From an uncultured Saprospiraceae bacterium (GTDB lineage Bacteria; Bacteroidota; Bacteroidia; Chitinophagales; Saprospiraceae): DNA of 33,737 nucleotides. A program made the translations under genes and the position numbers. Of the stretch, positions 1 to 7,576 are shown in pieces. The notes below the pieces were generated by a model. That model saw nothing but the letters and a program-made list of their open reading frames with translations. It had not been told where the DNA came from and ran no database searches. Position 1 is the first letter of the stretch. Each line of letters begins with the position of its first letter. The stretch is from contig CAKZLL010000256.1 of the NCBI GenBank assembly GCA_937125475.1, forward strand, positions 1 to 33,737. Direction: 5' to 3'.

Positions 1-488
1 TCGGACACGCTGAACGCAGAACGTACTACAATGAAGCTGGTGATTTCATAGCGAAAAAAGAGGATTGCGCACGAGAAAATGGCTTATTCCCTATCTATTG
101 CTGTGGTGAAGCGCTTGAAATCAGAGAAGCAGGTACACACGTTGATTACGTTGGAGCACAGTTAAAAGCAGAGTTATTTCACTTATCAGCAGAAGATTTT
201 GCTAACGTAGTGATTGCTTATGAACCAATTTGGGCAATAGGTACAGGCGTTACTGCTTCTCCTGCACAAGCACAAGAAATGCACAAAGAATTAAGACAAC
301 TCATTGCTAATCAATATAATGACGCAGTTGCAGACCAAACAACAATCCTTTATGGAGGAAGTGTAAAACCTGCGAATGCGACTGAATTATTCTCTTGTCC
401 TGATGTCGATGGCGGTTTAGTCGGAGGTGCATCATTAAAAGCTGGCATGTTTGCAGAGGTTATCCAAATAATGGAAGGTCTTCAATAG
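1..488 (+). CDS. tpiA: Triosephosphate isomerase, 3' part (5' end outside window)
   Basis: Cytoplasmic glycolytic enzyme that interconverts dihydroxyacetone phosphate and glyceraldehyde 3-phosphate. The reading frame is open from the left edge (first full codon at position 3) and begins in the active-site segment GHAERR, which carries the catalytic His. It continues through YEPIWAIGTG (catalytic Glu and the start of flexible loop 6) to YGGSVKP and GGLVGGASL, the phosphate-binding segments. About 160 residues are present of the usual 250 or so, so roughly the first 90 are missing. The first motif reads GHAERR where the family nearly always has GHSERR. A hairpin follows the stop, and prmA lies downstream, a neighbourhood I recall as common in Bacteroidota. 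Identity is essentially certain. Confidence 0.97.
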   Translation, partial: GHAERRTYYNEAGDFIAKKEDCARENGLFPIYCCGEALEIREAGTHVDYVGAQLKAELFHLSAEDFANVVIAYEPIWAIGTGVTASPAQAQEMHKELRQLIANQYNDAVADQTTILYGGSVKPANATELFSCPDVDGGLVGGASLKAGMFAEVIQIMEGLQ

Positions 489-519
489 AAATAATTGATT
501 TCGAATATTTCTGAATTTT

Positions 520-560
520 AAGCGTCGGACGCTTTGAAAGTGTGTCCGACGCTTCTATTT
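520..560 (+). terminator. Hairpin terminator after tpiA
   Basis: A perfect 11-bp stem: AAGCGTCGGAC at 520-530 pairs with GTCCGACGCTT at 544-554 around a 13-base loop. It is followed by a short, imperfect T-rich stretch. It lies 31 bases after the tpiA stop and before prmA, so it probably ends tpiA transcription. The weak T-tract keeps confidence moderate. Confidence 0.7.
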
Positions 561-634
561 AGGATATTTGAATTTTAAAATAAATAATATTAAAAAATAT
601 CTTCACTCTAAAGTGTGAAATTATACGCAAACCT

Positions 635-1462
635 ATGATGAACTATTATAATTACAAAGTCGATTGTGATCCTTTTGCTGTTGATATTTTGATTGCGCTA
701 TTTTCGACTATGCCTTTTGAGGCATTTCAGGAAGTAGAAGGCGGTTTTCATGCTTTCATTCCTGAAAAAGACTGGGACGGAGGTGTTGAAAAGCTTGTTC
801 ATAACCTTCAAGTAGATATGGGTTTTGACGTGGAAAGAGAGTTTATTCCTTATAAAAATTGGAACGAAGAATGGGAAAAGAACTTTGATCCTGTTTTAGT
901 GGATGATTTTTGTGGAATTAGAGCTGATTTTCATCCGCCTTTTGAAAATGTCACGTTTGATTTGGTCATCAATCCTAAAATGGCTTTCGGAACAGGGCAT
1001 CATGAAACAACCTACATGATGATAAAAGCGATGCAATCTCTTGATATTCAAGATAAAAAAATATTAGATTTTGGTTGTGGAACTGGTATTTTAGCCATTC
1101 TTGCTGCTCGTCTAAATGCTGCAACGCCTATCAATGCGGTCGATATTGAAAAAGAGTCTTACCTCAATACAATCGAAAATGCAGCAAAAAATGATGTAAA
1201 TTCCCTTCAAGTTTTCCAAGGTTCTTTAGAGGTGATCGAAGACGGTGATTATGATATAATTTTAGCAAATATCAATCGAAATGTCATTTTGCAATACCTC
1301 CCAATGTTACATAAAAAACTTAAACCGAATGGCTTGCTCCTCATGTCTGGCTTATTAAAAGAAGACGAACATTTGGTACTTACTAATGCCACAGAAAATC
1401 ACTTCACACCAATCAAACATCAAGAGCGCGGCAAATGGATTTGTCAATTATATCAGACCTAA
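635..1462 (+). CDS. prmA: Ribosomal protein L11 methyltransferase
   Basis: SAM-dependent methyltransferase that trimethylates ribosomal protein L11 in the cytoplasm. The N-terminal third is the small L11-recognition domain. The catalytic Rossmann domain begins near FGTGHHETT, and DFGCGTGILAI is the SAM-binding glycine motif I. ILANINRNV is the family's catalytic NIN/NP-type motif near the active site. At about 275 residues it is a little shorter than the E. coli enzyme (about 293), as usual for Bacteroidota. Two ATGs sit side by side at 635 and 638; the second gives MNYYNYKV, which looks more natural, but the sequence does not decide. No ribosome binding site is evident. It stands alone between a tpiA terminator and a REP-like palindrome. 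Confidence 0.95.
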   Translation: MMNYYNYKVDCDPFAVDILIALFSTMPFEAFQEVEGGFHAFIPEKDWDGGVEKLVHNLQVDMGFDVEREFIPYKNWNEEWEKNFDPVLVDDFCGIRADFHPPFENVTFDLVINPKMAFGTGHHETTYMMIKAMQSLDIQDKKILDFGCGTGILAILAARLNAATPINAVDIEKESYLNTIENAAKNDVNSLQVFQGSLEVIEDGDYDIILANINRNVILQYLPMLHKKLKPNGLLLMSGLLKEDEHLVLTNATENHFTPIKHQERGKWICQLYQT

Positions 1463-1512
1463 TCATATTTGGCAAACCATAGAAAATTCCCTATATTTAT
1501 TTTTAATATAAT

Positions 1513-1547
1513 TCGTAGGGCAAAGGCATGCCTTTGCCCCTTTGCCC
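1513..1547 (+). repeat. REP-like palindromic repeat, copy 1
   Basis: A perfect 22-bp palindrome (GGGCAAAGGCA followed by TGCCTTTGCCC) at 1518-1539, preceded by TCGTA and followed by a second TTTGCCC. A second copy with the same flanking signature lies at 27428-27464 in the opposite orientation. Here it sits in the gap between prmA and the iron-sulfur subunit gene. It could form a hairpin in RNA and partly terminate prmA transcription, but it has no T-tract. Confidence 0.75.
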
Positions 1548-1585
1548 TATGGGTTCAAAAAAAATTTCTAACCAAATTCATACAA

Positions 1586-2041
1586 ATGGCTGTTTTTAAT
1601 ATTCAAGTAAACGGGCAAGATCATCAAGTCGATGTTGATGCAGATACACCCGTATTATGGGTTTTGCGTGATCAACTTAACTTAGTTGGTACTAAATTCG
1701 GTTGTGGAATCGCTCAATGTGGCGCTTGTACTATTCATCTCGGTGATACGGCAATGCGTTCTTGTTCTCTTCCGATTTCCAATGTAAAAGATCAGAAAAT
1801 CACCACTATTGAGGGCTTATCTGAAAAAGGCGATCATGTTTTACAAAAAGCTTGGATCGAACATGATGTACCTCAATGCGGCTATTGTCAAGCAGGGCAA
1901 ATCATGACAGCTGCCGCGCTGTTAAAAGAAAATAAAAGCCCTTCTGATGAAGAAATTGATACTGCGATGCATGGTAACCTTTGCCGATGCGGTACTTATC
2001 TAAGGATCAAAGCTGCTGTCAAAACGGCTGCAAGTATGTAA
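1586..2041 (+). CDS. [2Fe-2S] subunit of a xanthine dehydrogenase-family molybdenum hydroxylase (isoquinoline 1-oxidoreductase alpha-like)
   Basis: Electron-transfer subunit that passes electrons from the molybdenum centre of the partner encoded downstream. An N-terminal plant-type ferredoxin domain has Cys40, Cys45, Cys48 and Cys60 (CGIAQCGAC...C). The C-terminal helical [2Fe-2S] domain has CGYC (98-101) and CRC (133-135). At 151 residues it is the normal length for IorA-type subunits. I place the start at the ATG at 1586 ([10 protein letters not shown]). The frame is open upstream to 1469, but that stretch runs through the REP palindrome and has no protein-like character. The molybdopterin subunit starts 52 bases downstream, so the two are probably co-transcribed. 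There is no FAD subunit here, as expected for the IorAB subgroup, which uses other electron acceptors. The substrate cannot be told from sequence. Confidence 0.93.
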   Translation: MAVFNIQVNGQDHQVDVDADTPVLWVLRDQLNLVGTKFGCGIAQCGACTIHLGDTAMRSCSLPISNVKDQKITTIEGLSEKGDHVLQKAWIEHDVPQCGYCQAGQIMTAAALLKENKSPSDEEIDTAMHGNLCRCGTYLRIKAAVKTAASM

Positions 2042-2093
2042 ATGGTGATTTTTTTTAACCTCGTTGCCTCCTGCGCAACAGTACATTTATATC

Positions 2094-4454
2094 ATGACAA
2101 CATTCAAAACTAAATATAATAGACGCTCTTTTCTAAAGGTTTCTGCTGCGACTAGTGGCGGAATGGTATTAGGCTTTAGCTGGTTTGCGTCTTGTAATCC
2201 TACCGCTCCCGCTCCAATGAAAGGAATGCCTGAGGCGTGGTTTGACATCAATGCTTATCTCAAAATTGGCGAAAACGGCTTAGTCACAATCATGTCTCCT
2301 AATCCAGAAATTGGGCAAAATATCAAGACTTCTATGCCGATGATTATCGCGGAAGAATTGGATGTCGCTTGGAGAGATGTCATCGTCGAGCAAGCACCAC
2401 TTAATACCGATTGGTACACTAGACAAGTGGCTGGAGGTAGTCAATCTATCCGTCATGGCTGGGAAAGCCTTCGCATGGCTGGCGCGACTGCTCGCAAAAT
2501 GCTCCTCGAAGCTGCTGCAAAACGTTGGGAAGTCGAAGCCTCTACCCTATCCGTTGCGGATGGCATTATTAAAAATGCAAAAAATGAAACGCTCGGCTAT
2601 GGCGATGTCGCTGCCGATGCTGCAAATATAGAAGTTCCAGAAGAAGCTACACTCAAAGATCCAAAAGATTTTAAAATCATTGGCAAAAGCAAAACCAATG
2701 TTGATTTGACTAAAATTATCACAGGTCAGTCGCTTTTTGGTTTAGATTACAAACGCGAAGGCATGGAATATGCTGTAGTTTTGCGTCCACCTGCATTTGG
2801 TCAAAAACTCGTTTCGGTCGATGATGCTGACGCTAAAAAAGTCAATGGCGTAACAGAAGTTATTAAGTTTGGGGATAAAGTTGCAGTTTTAGCCACCTCA
2901 ACTTGGGCAGCTATGAAAGGTAAAAAAGCCTTAAAAGCGGAGTGGAAACAAGCTAGTGTGTCAGAAAGCACGACTTATCATAGTAGTGAAATGAAGGCTG
3001 TATTAGCTAAAGAACCAACTAAAGTAGCTCGTAATAATGGCGATGTAGAAAAAGCATTTGCAGAAGCGGATGAAGTCATGGAAAGAACCTATGAAGCACC
3101 GTTTTTGCCGCACAACTGTATGGAGCCGATGAATTTCTTTGCTCATGTAACCGACGAAAAAGTCGATATGATGGGCCCAATTCAAACACCTCAATGGACG
3201 CAATCAAGAGTAGCTGGCGCGTTGGGAATGATTGATCAAAAAAGCGATGGACCAACTCGACAAGCAGCATTAGCTAAAATAAAAATCGGCATGACACGCA
3301 TGGGCGGTGGTTTTGGTCGTCGTTTGTATGGCGATTTTGCTTTAGAAGCGGCTGTGATTTCTCAAAAGAGTAATAAACCTATCAAAGTCGTTTATACACG
3401 GGAAGATGATATGACTGCAGGAACGTATCGTCCTGCTTCGGTTTACAAAATAAAAGCTGCAATTAAAGACAATCAAATCACTGGTTATCAGTTGAATGAG
3501 GTTTGTTTTAATGGAAATATGTATGGAATTATTCCTAACTTTTTTCCTGCTGGTGCAATTGAAAACTATCAAGTCAACAATTTCAAGATAGATAGTAATA
3601 TCACAACTGGAGCTTGGCGCGCACCTTATACTAACTTTTTAGCGAGTGCAGAACAAGGTTTCTTTGACGAATTAGCTGAAAAATTAGGTAAAGGAGCGGT
3701 TGATCTTCGTTTGGAATTATTAGCAAATGCCGATAAAGTTCATAAGAAAGCTGATGCGGATTTTGGCGAAGAATTGAAAACCAAAGAAGCAGCATTTAAT
3801 ACTGCAAAAGAAGCTTTAGAAGCCCTTCAAAAACAAGATGCTCCTGATGAAAAAATATTAAAGGTTTTCAATAAAAGCTTCGAAGATGCGAAAGAGGCAT
3901 TTAAAGAAATAGAAGGAAAAATTAATAATATCAAAGGAAATTACGAACCGAATCGCATGATTGATGTGATGAAATTAGTAGTCGAAAAAGGAAATTGGGA
4001 CAAAGAAGAAGCAGGCATTCATAAAGGATTGAGCCTTTATTATTGCCATAATACTTATGTTGCACAGATCGCTCATTTGAGAATGATAGACGATAAACCT
4101 AAGGTTGAAAAAATCACTTGTGCGGTTGATTGTGGTATTGTGATCAATCCTGTCGCTGCGATTAATCTCATTCAAGGCGGTGTTATTGATGGTGTTGGGC
4201 ATTCGATGTATAGCAATTTTAGCTTTAAAGATGGTCAGCCAGAAATGCAGAATTTTGATAAATATCGTTTAATTCGTATGAAAGAAGCACCAAAGGTCGA
4301 TGTTCATTTTGTAGAAAATGGCATAGATCCTACTGGTTTGGGCGAGCCTACGCTTCCGCCTGTCGGTGCTGCGATTGCAAATGCACTCTACAAAGCAACG
4401 GGCAAACGACTTTACAAACAGCCTTATATTGGTTCGCTTAATCCATTAGGATAA
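2094..4454 (+). CDS. Tat-exported molybdopterin subunit of a molybdenum hydroxylase (isoquinoline 1-oxidoreductase beta-like)
   Basis: Catalytic, molybdenum-cofactor-binding subunit, probably acting in the periplasm. The ATG at 2094 gives MTTFKTKYNRRSFLK, a twin-arginine signal followed by a hydrophobic stretch and an ASC sequence. The upstream in-frame extension to 2064 would spoil this signal. Family motifs are GGGFGRR (near residue 404), GAWRAP (near 506), CAVDCGIVINP, and GLGEPTLPPVGAAIANA near the end, whose Glu is the expected catalytic base. Between LANADK and YEPNRM (about 549-615) lies a Lys/Glu/Ala-rich, coiled-coil-like insertion that ordinary relatives lack as far as I recall. It pairs with the [2Fe-2S] subunit just upstream. 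Cofactor-insertion genes (XdhC type) are not in the window. At 786 residues it is slightly long for the family, consistent with the insertion. Confidence 0.92.
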   Translation: MTTFKTKYNRRSFLKVSAATSGGMVLGFSWFASCNPTAPAPMKGMPEAWFDINAYLKIGENGLVTIMSPNPEIGQNIKTSMPMIIAEELDVAWRDVIVEQAPLNTDWYTRQVAGGSQSIRHGWESLRMAGATARKMLLEAAAKRWEVEASTLSVADGIIKNAKNETLGYGDVAADAANIEVPEEATLKDPKDFKIIGKSKTNVDLTKIITGQSLFGLDYKREGMEYAVVLRPPAFGQKLVSVDDADAKKVNGVTEVIKFGDKVAVLATSTWAAMKGKKALKAEWKQASVSESTTYHSSEMKAVLAKEPTKVARNNGDVEKAFAEADEVMERTYEAPFLPHNCMEPMNFFAHVTDEKVDMMGPIQTPQWTQSRVAGALGMIDQKSDGPTRQAALAKIKIGMTRMGGGFGRRLYGDFALEAAVISQKSNKPIKVVYTREDDMTAGTYRPASVYKIKAAIKDNQITGYQLNEVCFNGNMYGIIPNFFPAGAIENYQVNNFKIDSNITTGAWRAPYTNFLASAEQGFFDELAEKLGKGAVDLRLELLANADKVHKKADADFGEELKTKEAAFNTAKEALEALQKQDAPDEKILKVFNKSFEDAKEAFKEIEGKINNIKGNYEPNRMIDVMKLVVEKGNWDKEEAGIHKGLSLYYCHNTYVAQIAHLRMIDDKPKVEKITCAVDCGIVINPVAAINLIQGGVIDGVGHSMYSNFSFKDGQPEMQNFDKYRLIRMKEAPKVDVHFVENGIDPTGLGEPTLPPVGAAIANALYKATGKRLYKQPYIGSLNPLG

Positions 4455-4510
4455 GTTAGAAAAAGGGAAAAATAGCGTTAATTCATTGTTAAAACCCTAT
4501 TTTCATAGAT

Positions 4511-4555
4511 AAAAGTACTAGAATTGTCTATAATAGACTCTTCTAGTATTTTTAT
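4511..4555 (+). terminator. Hairpin terminator after the molybdenum hydroxylase genes
   Basis: A two-part stem: TACTAGAA (4516-4523) pairs with TTCTAGTA (4541-4548), and inside it GTCTAT pairs with ATAGAC (4526-4538). A-rich sequence precedes it and TTTTTATTT follows, so it could work on either strand. It begins 57 bases after the molybdopterin subunit's stop. Confidence 0.75.
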
Positions 4556-4706
4556 TTATAGCATCTTGCAACAATATTACATTAAATACTATTTAATTTG
4601 ATATTGAAACAAGATCAAATGAATTGTTTTTAATAAAGGATCAAAACAAATTACACTCATTCTCTCAATAAAATAGATAGGTTTGCATCATAATTTACAT
4701 TTCTGT

Positions 4707-5909
4707 ATGAAGCGCATCGCTCCTAACTCCTCATTGCAAAGCACTAATGACGATATTTCTTATCAATCATTTCGTTCTTTGGATGAGATGCCCAATATCT
4801 GGTTAGATTTAGATATTCAGGATGTTTTCTTGCAAAAACCTTATTTGGATTGCCTCGCGGAATTTCCACCTAAAGGCATGAAATTCGTCTATTTAGTTTT
4901 TTATAAAAATGGCTATCCTATTGGTTTTGCTTTAGGGCAAATTCAGTATTTTAATACAAAAACTAGCATCGCTGCATTACAAGACAGTGAAAATAATCAA
5001 GGTTTTTCTACACTTCTAAAAAATGCCATCGCTAGCTGGGGCAATACTAATGTCTTTTTTATTGGCAATCTTTTAGTTACTGGTGAACATGGTTTTTATT
5101 TCAAAAATCATATTTATCAAGATTATGATATTGGTAAAATTTTGCATGAAACTGCGACTAAAACAGTTGCGCAAATTCCAGAAAAAATTGGTGCGACGAT
5201 TATCAAAGAGTTTTTTGATGCTAATAAAACGTTGTTATCTTCCCTTAAAGGTGAAAAATATCACGAGATGGAAGCACAACCCAATATGATTTTTGAAGTT
5301 CGACCAGATTGGAATAACTTTCAAGATTATCTCGGTGCGATGTCTTCCAAATATCGAGTTCGTGCAAAAAGGGCTTTCAAAAAAGGGAAAGAGATTGTAA
5401 AAAGAGAACTAACAATTGAAGAAATACAAGATAAGAATACCGAAATTTTTGCCTTGTATGAAGAGATTGCTCAAAAGGCGGATTTCAATGCGATTGAATT
5501 ACATCCCAATTATTTTTATGGTTTAAAAGTACATTTACAGGAAGACTTTAAATTAATGGGCTATTTTTTCAATGGTGAAATGATTGGTTTTTATACCATG
5601 ATTTTTGGCGAAACGGTTCTTGATGCTCACTTTTTAGGCATTAAACAAACGCATAATCGTAATTTGCAGACCTACCTTAACATGTTGTATGATTTGGTTA
5701 GAGCTGGAATTCAGGAAGGCGCTCGAACGGTTGTAATGGCGCGGACTGCTTTAGAAATTAAAAGTTCGGTCGGTGCAAAAGCTTCGAATATGTCAGGTTT
5801 TGTCAAATTAAAAAATCCTATCCTCAATATGAGTGCCAACCAAATTTATAAATATTTCAGTAAGCCAGAAGAATGGGTTCCGCGAACGCCTTTCAAAACT
5901 CAGGGCTAG
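4707..5909 (+). CDS. FemAB/GNAT-like acyltransferase-fold protein
   Basis: A 400-residue protein that looks like a double-GNAT (FemAB-like, Acetyltransf_6) protein of the kind annotated as 'peptidoglycan biosynthesis' or 'GNAT family' in Bacteroidota. The N-terminal half has a GNAT-like strand pattern (FVYLVFYKNGYPIGFALGQI). The C-terminal half has RVRAKRAFKK, then MGYFFNGEMIGFYTMIFG and DAHFLGIK, the central strands of a GNAT core, followed by LNMLYDLVRAGIQEGA. The ATG at 4707 is preferred over an upstream in-frame TTG at 4683. There is no signal peptide or membrane segment, so it should be cytoplasmic. The acyl donor and acceptor are unknown. It stands alone, with terminators or gaps on both sides. 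Confidence 0.7.
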   Translation: MKRIAPNSSLQSTNDDISYQSFRSLDEMPNIWLDLDIQDVFLQKPYLDCLAEFPPKGMKFVYLVFYKNGYPIGFALGQIQYFNTKTSIAALQDSENNQGFSTLLKNAIASWGNTNVFFIGNLLVTGEHGFYFKNHIYQDYDIGKILHETATKTVAQIPEKIGATIIKEFFDANKTLLSSLKGEKYHEMEAQPNMIFEVRPDWNNFQDYLGAMSSKYRVRAKRAFKKGKEIVKRELTIEEIQDKNTEIFALYEEIAQKADFNAIELHPNYFYGLKVHLQEDFKLMGYFFNGEMIGFYTMIFGETVLDAHFLGIKQTHNRNLQTYLNMLYDLVRAGIQEGARTVVMARTALEIKSSVGAKASNMSGFVKLKNPILNMSANQIYKYFSKPEEWVPRTPFKTQG

Positions 5910-5935
5910 AGATATTAGACTTGTACGGCGACTAG

Positions 5936-5943
5936 TAGATTTG
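5936..5943 (+). promoter_or_regulatory. Possible Bacteroidota -7 promoter element (TAGATTTG)
   Basis: TAGATTTG matches the TAnnTTTG consensus of the primary Bacteroidota sigma factor and lies 66 bases before the kinase gene at 6009. No clear -33 TTTG is seen at the right distance, so this may be chance. Confidence 0.25.
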
Positions 5944-6008
5944 CTACAATGGGAAAATTTAATTCTGTACCGTCTCGCTAAATCACTAACCACCGTATAA
6001 GTCTATTA

Positions 6009-6530
6009 ATGAAACAGCACAAAAAAATTGTATTAATTGGTCCAGAATCAACAGGCAAAACAACTTTAGCCAAAGCACTTGCTGCACATTATCAAACCAT
6101 ATGGGTCGCTGAATTTGCTCGTACTTATATCGATCAACTTCAACGACCTTATGAAGAATCAGATTTACTTGAAATTGCAACAGGTCAAATTGCATTGGAA
6201 GAAAACGCCTTACAAAAACATTCCTCTCCTGTTTTTTTTGATACTGATCTTATTGTTTTAAAAATTTGGTCACTCAATAGTTACGGGCATTGCGCAGTTC
6301 CAATTTTAAAACAAATTGAGCAACGAAACTATGATTTATATTTACTCTGTGGCACTGATATTCCTTGGGAATACGATCCTCAGCGCGAGCATCCGCATTT
6401 AAGAGATCATTTTTATGAAATTTATAAAAAAGAACTTCAACAATATCAAAAGCCATTCATAGAAATAAAAGGAGATCAAAAAAGCAGGTTAAAACAAGCA
6501 ATCAACGCTATAGACTTAATAAAAAAATAA
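6009..6530 (+). CDS. NadR-type nicotinamide riboside kinase (stand-alone P-loop domain)
   Basis: A 173-residue P-loop kinase matching the C-terminal ribosylnicotinamide kinase domain of NadR. It would phosphorylate nicotinamide riboside to nicotinamide mononucleotide in NAD salvage. GPESTGKT (11-18, Lys17) is the Walker A motif. EFARTY follows at the usual spacing. FDTD is the Walker B-like strand, and the PWEYDPQREHP segment is a NadR-family signature lid. E. coli NadR also has an HTH repressor and an adenylyltransferase domain; both are absent here, a common arrangement in Bacteroidota, where the adenylyltransferase step is done elsewhere. The ATG at 6009 directly precedes the P-loop strand. 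No partner genes for NAD salvage or a transporter such as PnuC are adjacent. Confidence 0.88.
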   Translation: MKQHKKIVLIGPESTGKTTLAKALAAHYQTIWVAEFARTYIDQLQRPYEESDLLEIATGQIALEENALQKHSSPVFFDTDLIVLKIWSLNSYGHCAVPILKQIEQRNYDLYLLCGTDIPWEYDPQREHPHLRDHFYEIYKKELQQYQKPFIEIKGDQKSRLKQAINAIDLIKK

Positions 6531-6589
6531 GTAAATTGTGTCCATCTAATTAACTAAAAAACCAATAGGTCAATTATTTTTTATCATTT

Positions 6590-6610
6590 TTTGAAACAAT
6601 TTGTTTCAAA
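6590..6610. promoter_or_regulatory. Perfect 9-bp dyad upstream of the glucosaminidase gene
   Basis: TTTGAAACA (6590-6598) and TGTTTCAAA (6602-6610) are separated by three bases. The dyad ends 15 bases before the ATG at 6626. Its symmetry and place fit an operator or a short 5' hairpin over the ribosome binding region. With no T-tract it is not a good terminator for the kinase gene upstream. No regulator can be assigned. Confidence 0.4.
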
Positions 6611-6625
6611 TCAGCGTTATTTACT

Positions 6626-7507
6626 ATGAAAATAAAATTCTGGACAAGGAAAGTGATGCATACTTTCATACAAAATTGGAAAATCTTGAGTGGATACTAC
6701 AAATTTCGCTGGGTTCAAATCGGTACATTTATTATTATTAGCCTTATTTTTTTGACTAAAAATGTTGATTTCTCACTTCATTTAAATGCGCCCGAAGAGG
6801 CTATTGAAATGAAAGAAAATGAGATAGCCAAAACATTAGAAAACAAAAAAGAAACACTTCCTCCTGCTACAACTAAAGAACAAGCAGCTCAGAAAGAAAA
6901 ATATTTTGGCAGTCTTTTTAATGAAATCCCGCCTCATTTGATGCGTCATTTGCCATCGCAGGCGGATACAAATTTAGCTAATACCTTTTCTAATTTAGGT
7001 TTTATGTTGAATCCTAATTTGGCTAAAAAATTAAAAGTTAGCCCGAAGGTTGTCGCATTGAAACAAAAAAAATGCGATGATTATATTGCCACTTTTGCAC
7101 CAATTGCCATTAAAGAAATGAAAAAATACGGCATTCCTGCAAGTGTCACCCTTGCGCAAGGATTATTAGAAAGTAATGTTGGCGATTCAAAACTTGCTAC
7201 TCGTAATAATAATCATTTTGGAATTAAGTGTTTTTCTAAAAATTGTAAGCACGGACATTGCACGAATTATACCGATGACTCCCACAAAGATTTCTTTAGA
7301 AAATATAAAAACTCATTAGAAAGTTATCAAGAGCATGGAAAGTTTTTGCAGAAACCACGCTATCAATCTTTAAAAAAATATAGCTCAACTGATTACAGAA
7401 ACTGGGCGCACGGATTAAGAAAAGCAGGCTATGCGACCGACAAAAAATACGCGCCTAAATTGATCAAAATTATCGAAAGCCTCAATTTACAACGATTTGA
7501 TAGTTGA
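6626..7507 (+). CDS. Membrane-anchored glucosaminidase-domain protein (peptidoglycan hydrolase)
   Basis: A predicted cell-wall hydrolase of the glycoside hydrolase 73 (mannosyl-glycoprotein endo-beta-N-acetylglucosaminidase-like) family. The N-terminus is basic and followed by one membrane segment (VQIGTFIIISLIFL, about 32-47), then a Glu/Lys-rich spacer. The catalytic domain runs from about residue 155 to the end. Key motifs are ASVTLAQGLLESNVG, with Glu182 as the expected catalytic acid, NNHFGIKC, and the downstream RNWAHGLRKAGYATDKKYA. Three Cys lie close together (GIKCFSKNCKHGHC) and might form a disulfide or bind metal. The ATG at 6626 is used; another Met 10 codons later (6656) is possible. 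It converges on the alpha-2-macroglobulin gene. Confidence 0.9.
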   Translation: MKIKFWTRKVMHTFIQNWKILSGYYKFRWVQIGTFIIISLIFLTKNVDFSLHLNAPEEAIEMKENEIAKTLENKKETLPPATTKEQAAQKEKYFGSLFNEIPPHLMRHLPSQADTNLANTFSNLGFMLNPNLAKKLKVSPKVVALKQKKCDDYIATFAPIAIKEMKKYGIPASVTLAQGLLESNVGDSKLATRNNNHFGIKCFSKNCKHGHCTNYTDDSHKDFFRKYKNSLESYQEHGKFLQKPRYQSLKKYSSTDYRNWAHGLRKAGYATDKKYAPKLIKIIESLNLQRFDS

Positions 7508-7513
7508 TTATTC

Positions 7514-7567
7514 AATTGAGAATTGAAAGTTAAAAGTAAAATAATTCTCAACTTTCAATTCTCAATT
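7514..7567. terminator. Bidirectional terminator between convergent genes
   Basis: A perfect 18-bp inverted repeat: AATTGAGAATTGAAAGTT at 7514-7531 and its complement at 7550-7567, with an 18-base loop. It sits between the stops of the glucosaminidase gene and the alpha-2-macroglobulin gene and is symmetrical, so it can serve both strands. The short unit TTGAGAATTGA also appears near 33602-33612, suggesting a recurrent intergenic word. Confidence 0.7.
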
Positions 7568-7576
7568 AAATAATTA

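Noticed and set aside
1469..1585. Longer N-terminus for the [2Fe-2S] subunit
   Set aside because: The extension is translated from the REP-like palindrome and is not ferredoxin-like; [10 protein letters not shown] at 1586 is the standard start.
4526..4538. TATAAT inside 4529-4534 as a -10 promoter box
   Set aside because: It lies inside the stem-loop of a terminator, and Bacteroidota promoters do not use the E. coli consensus.
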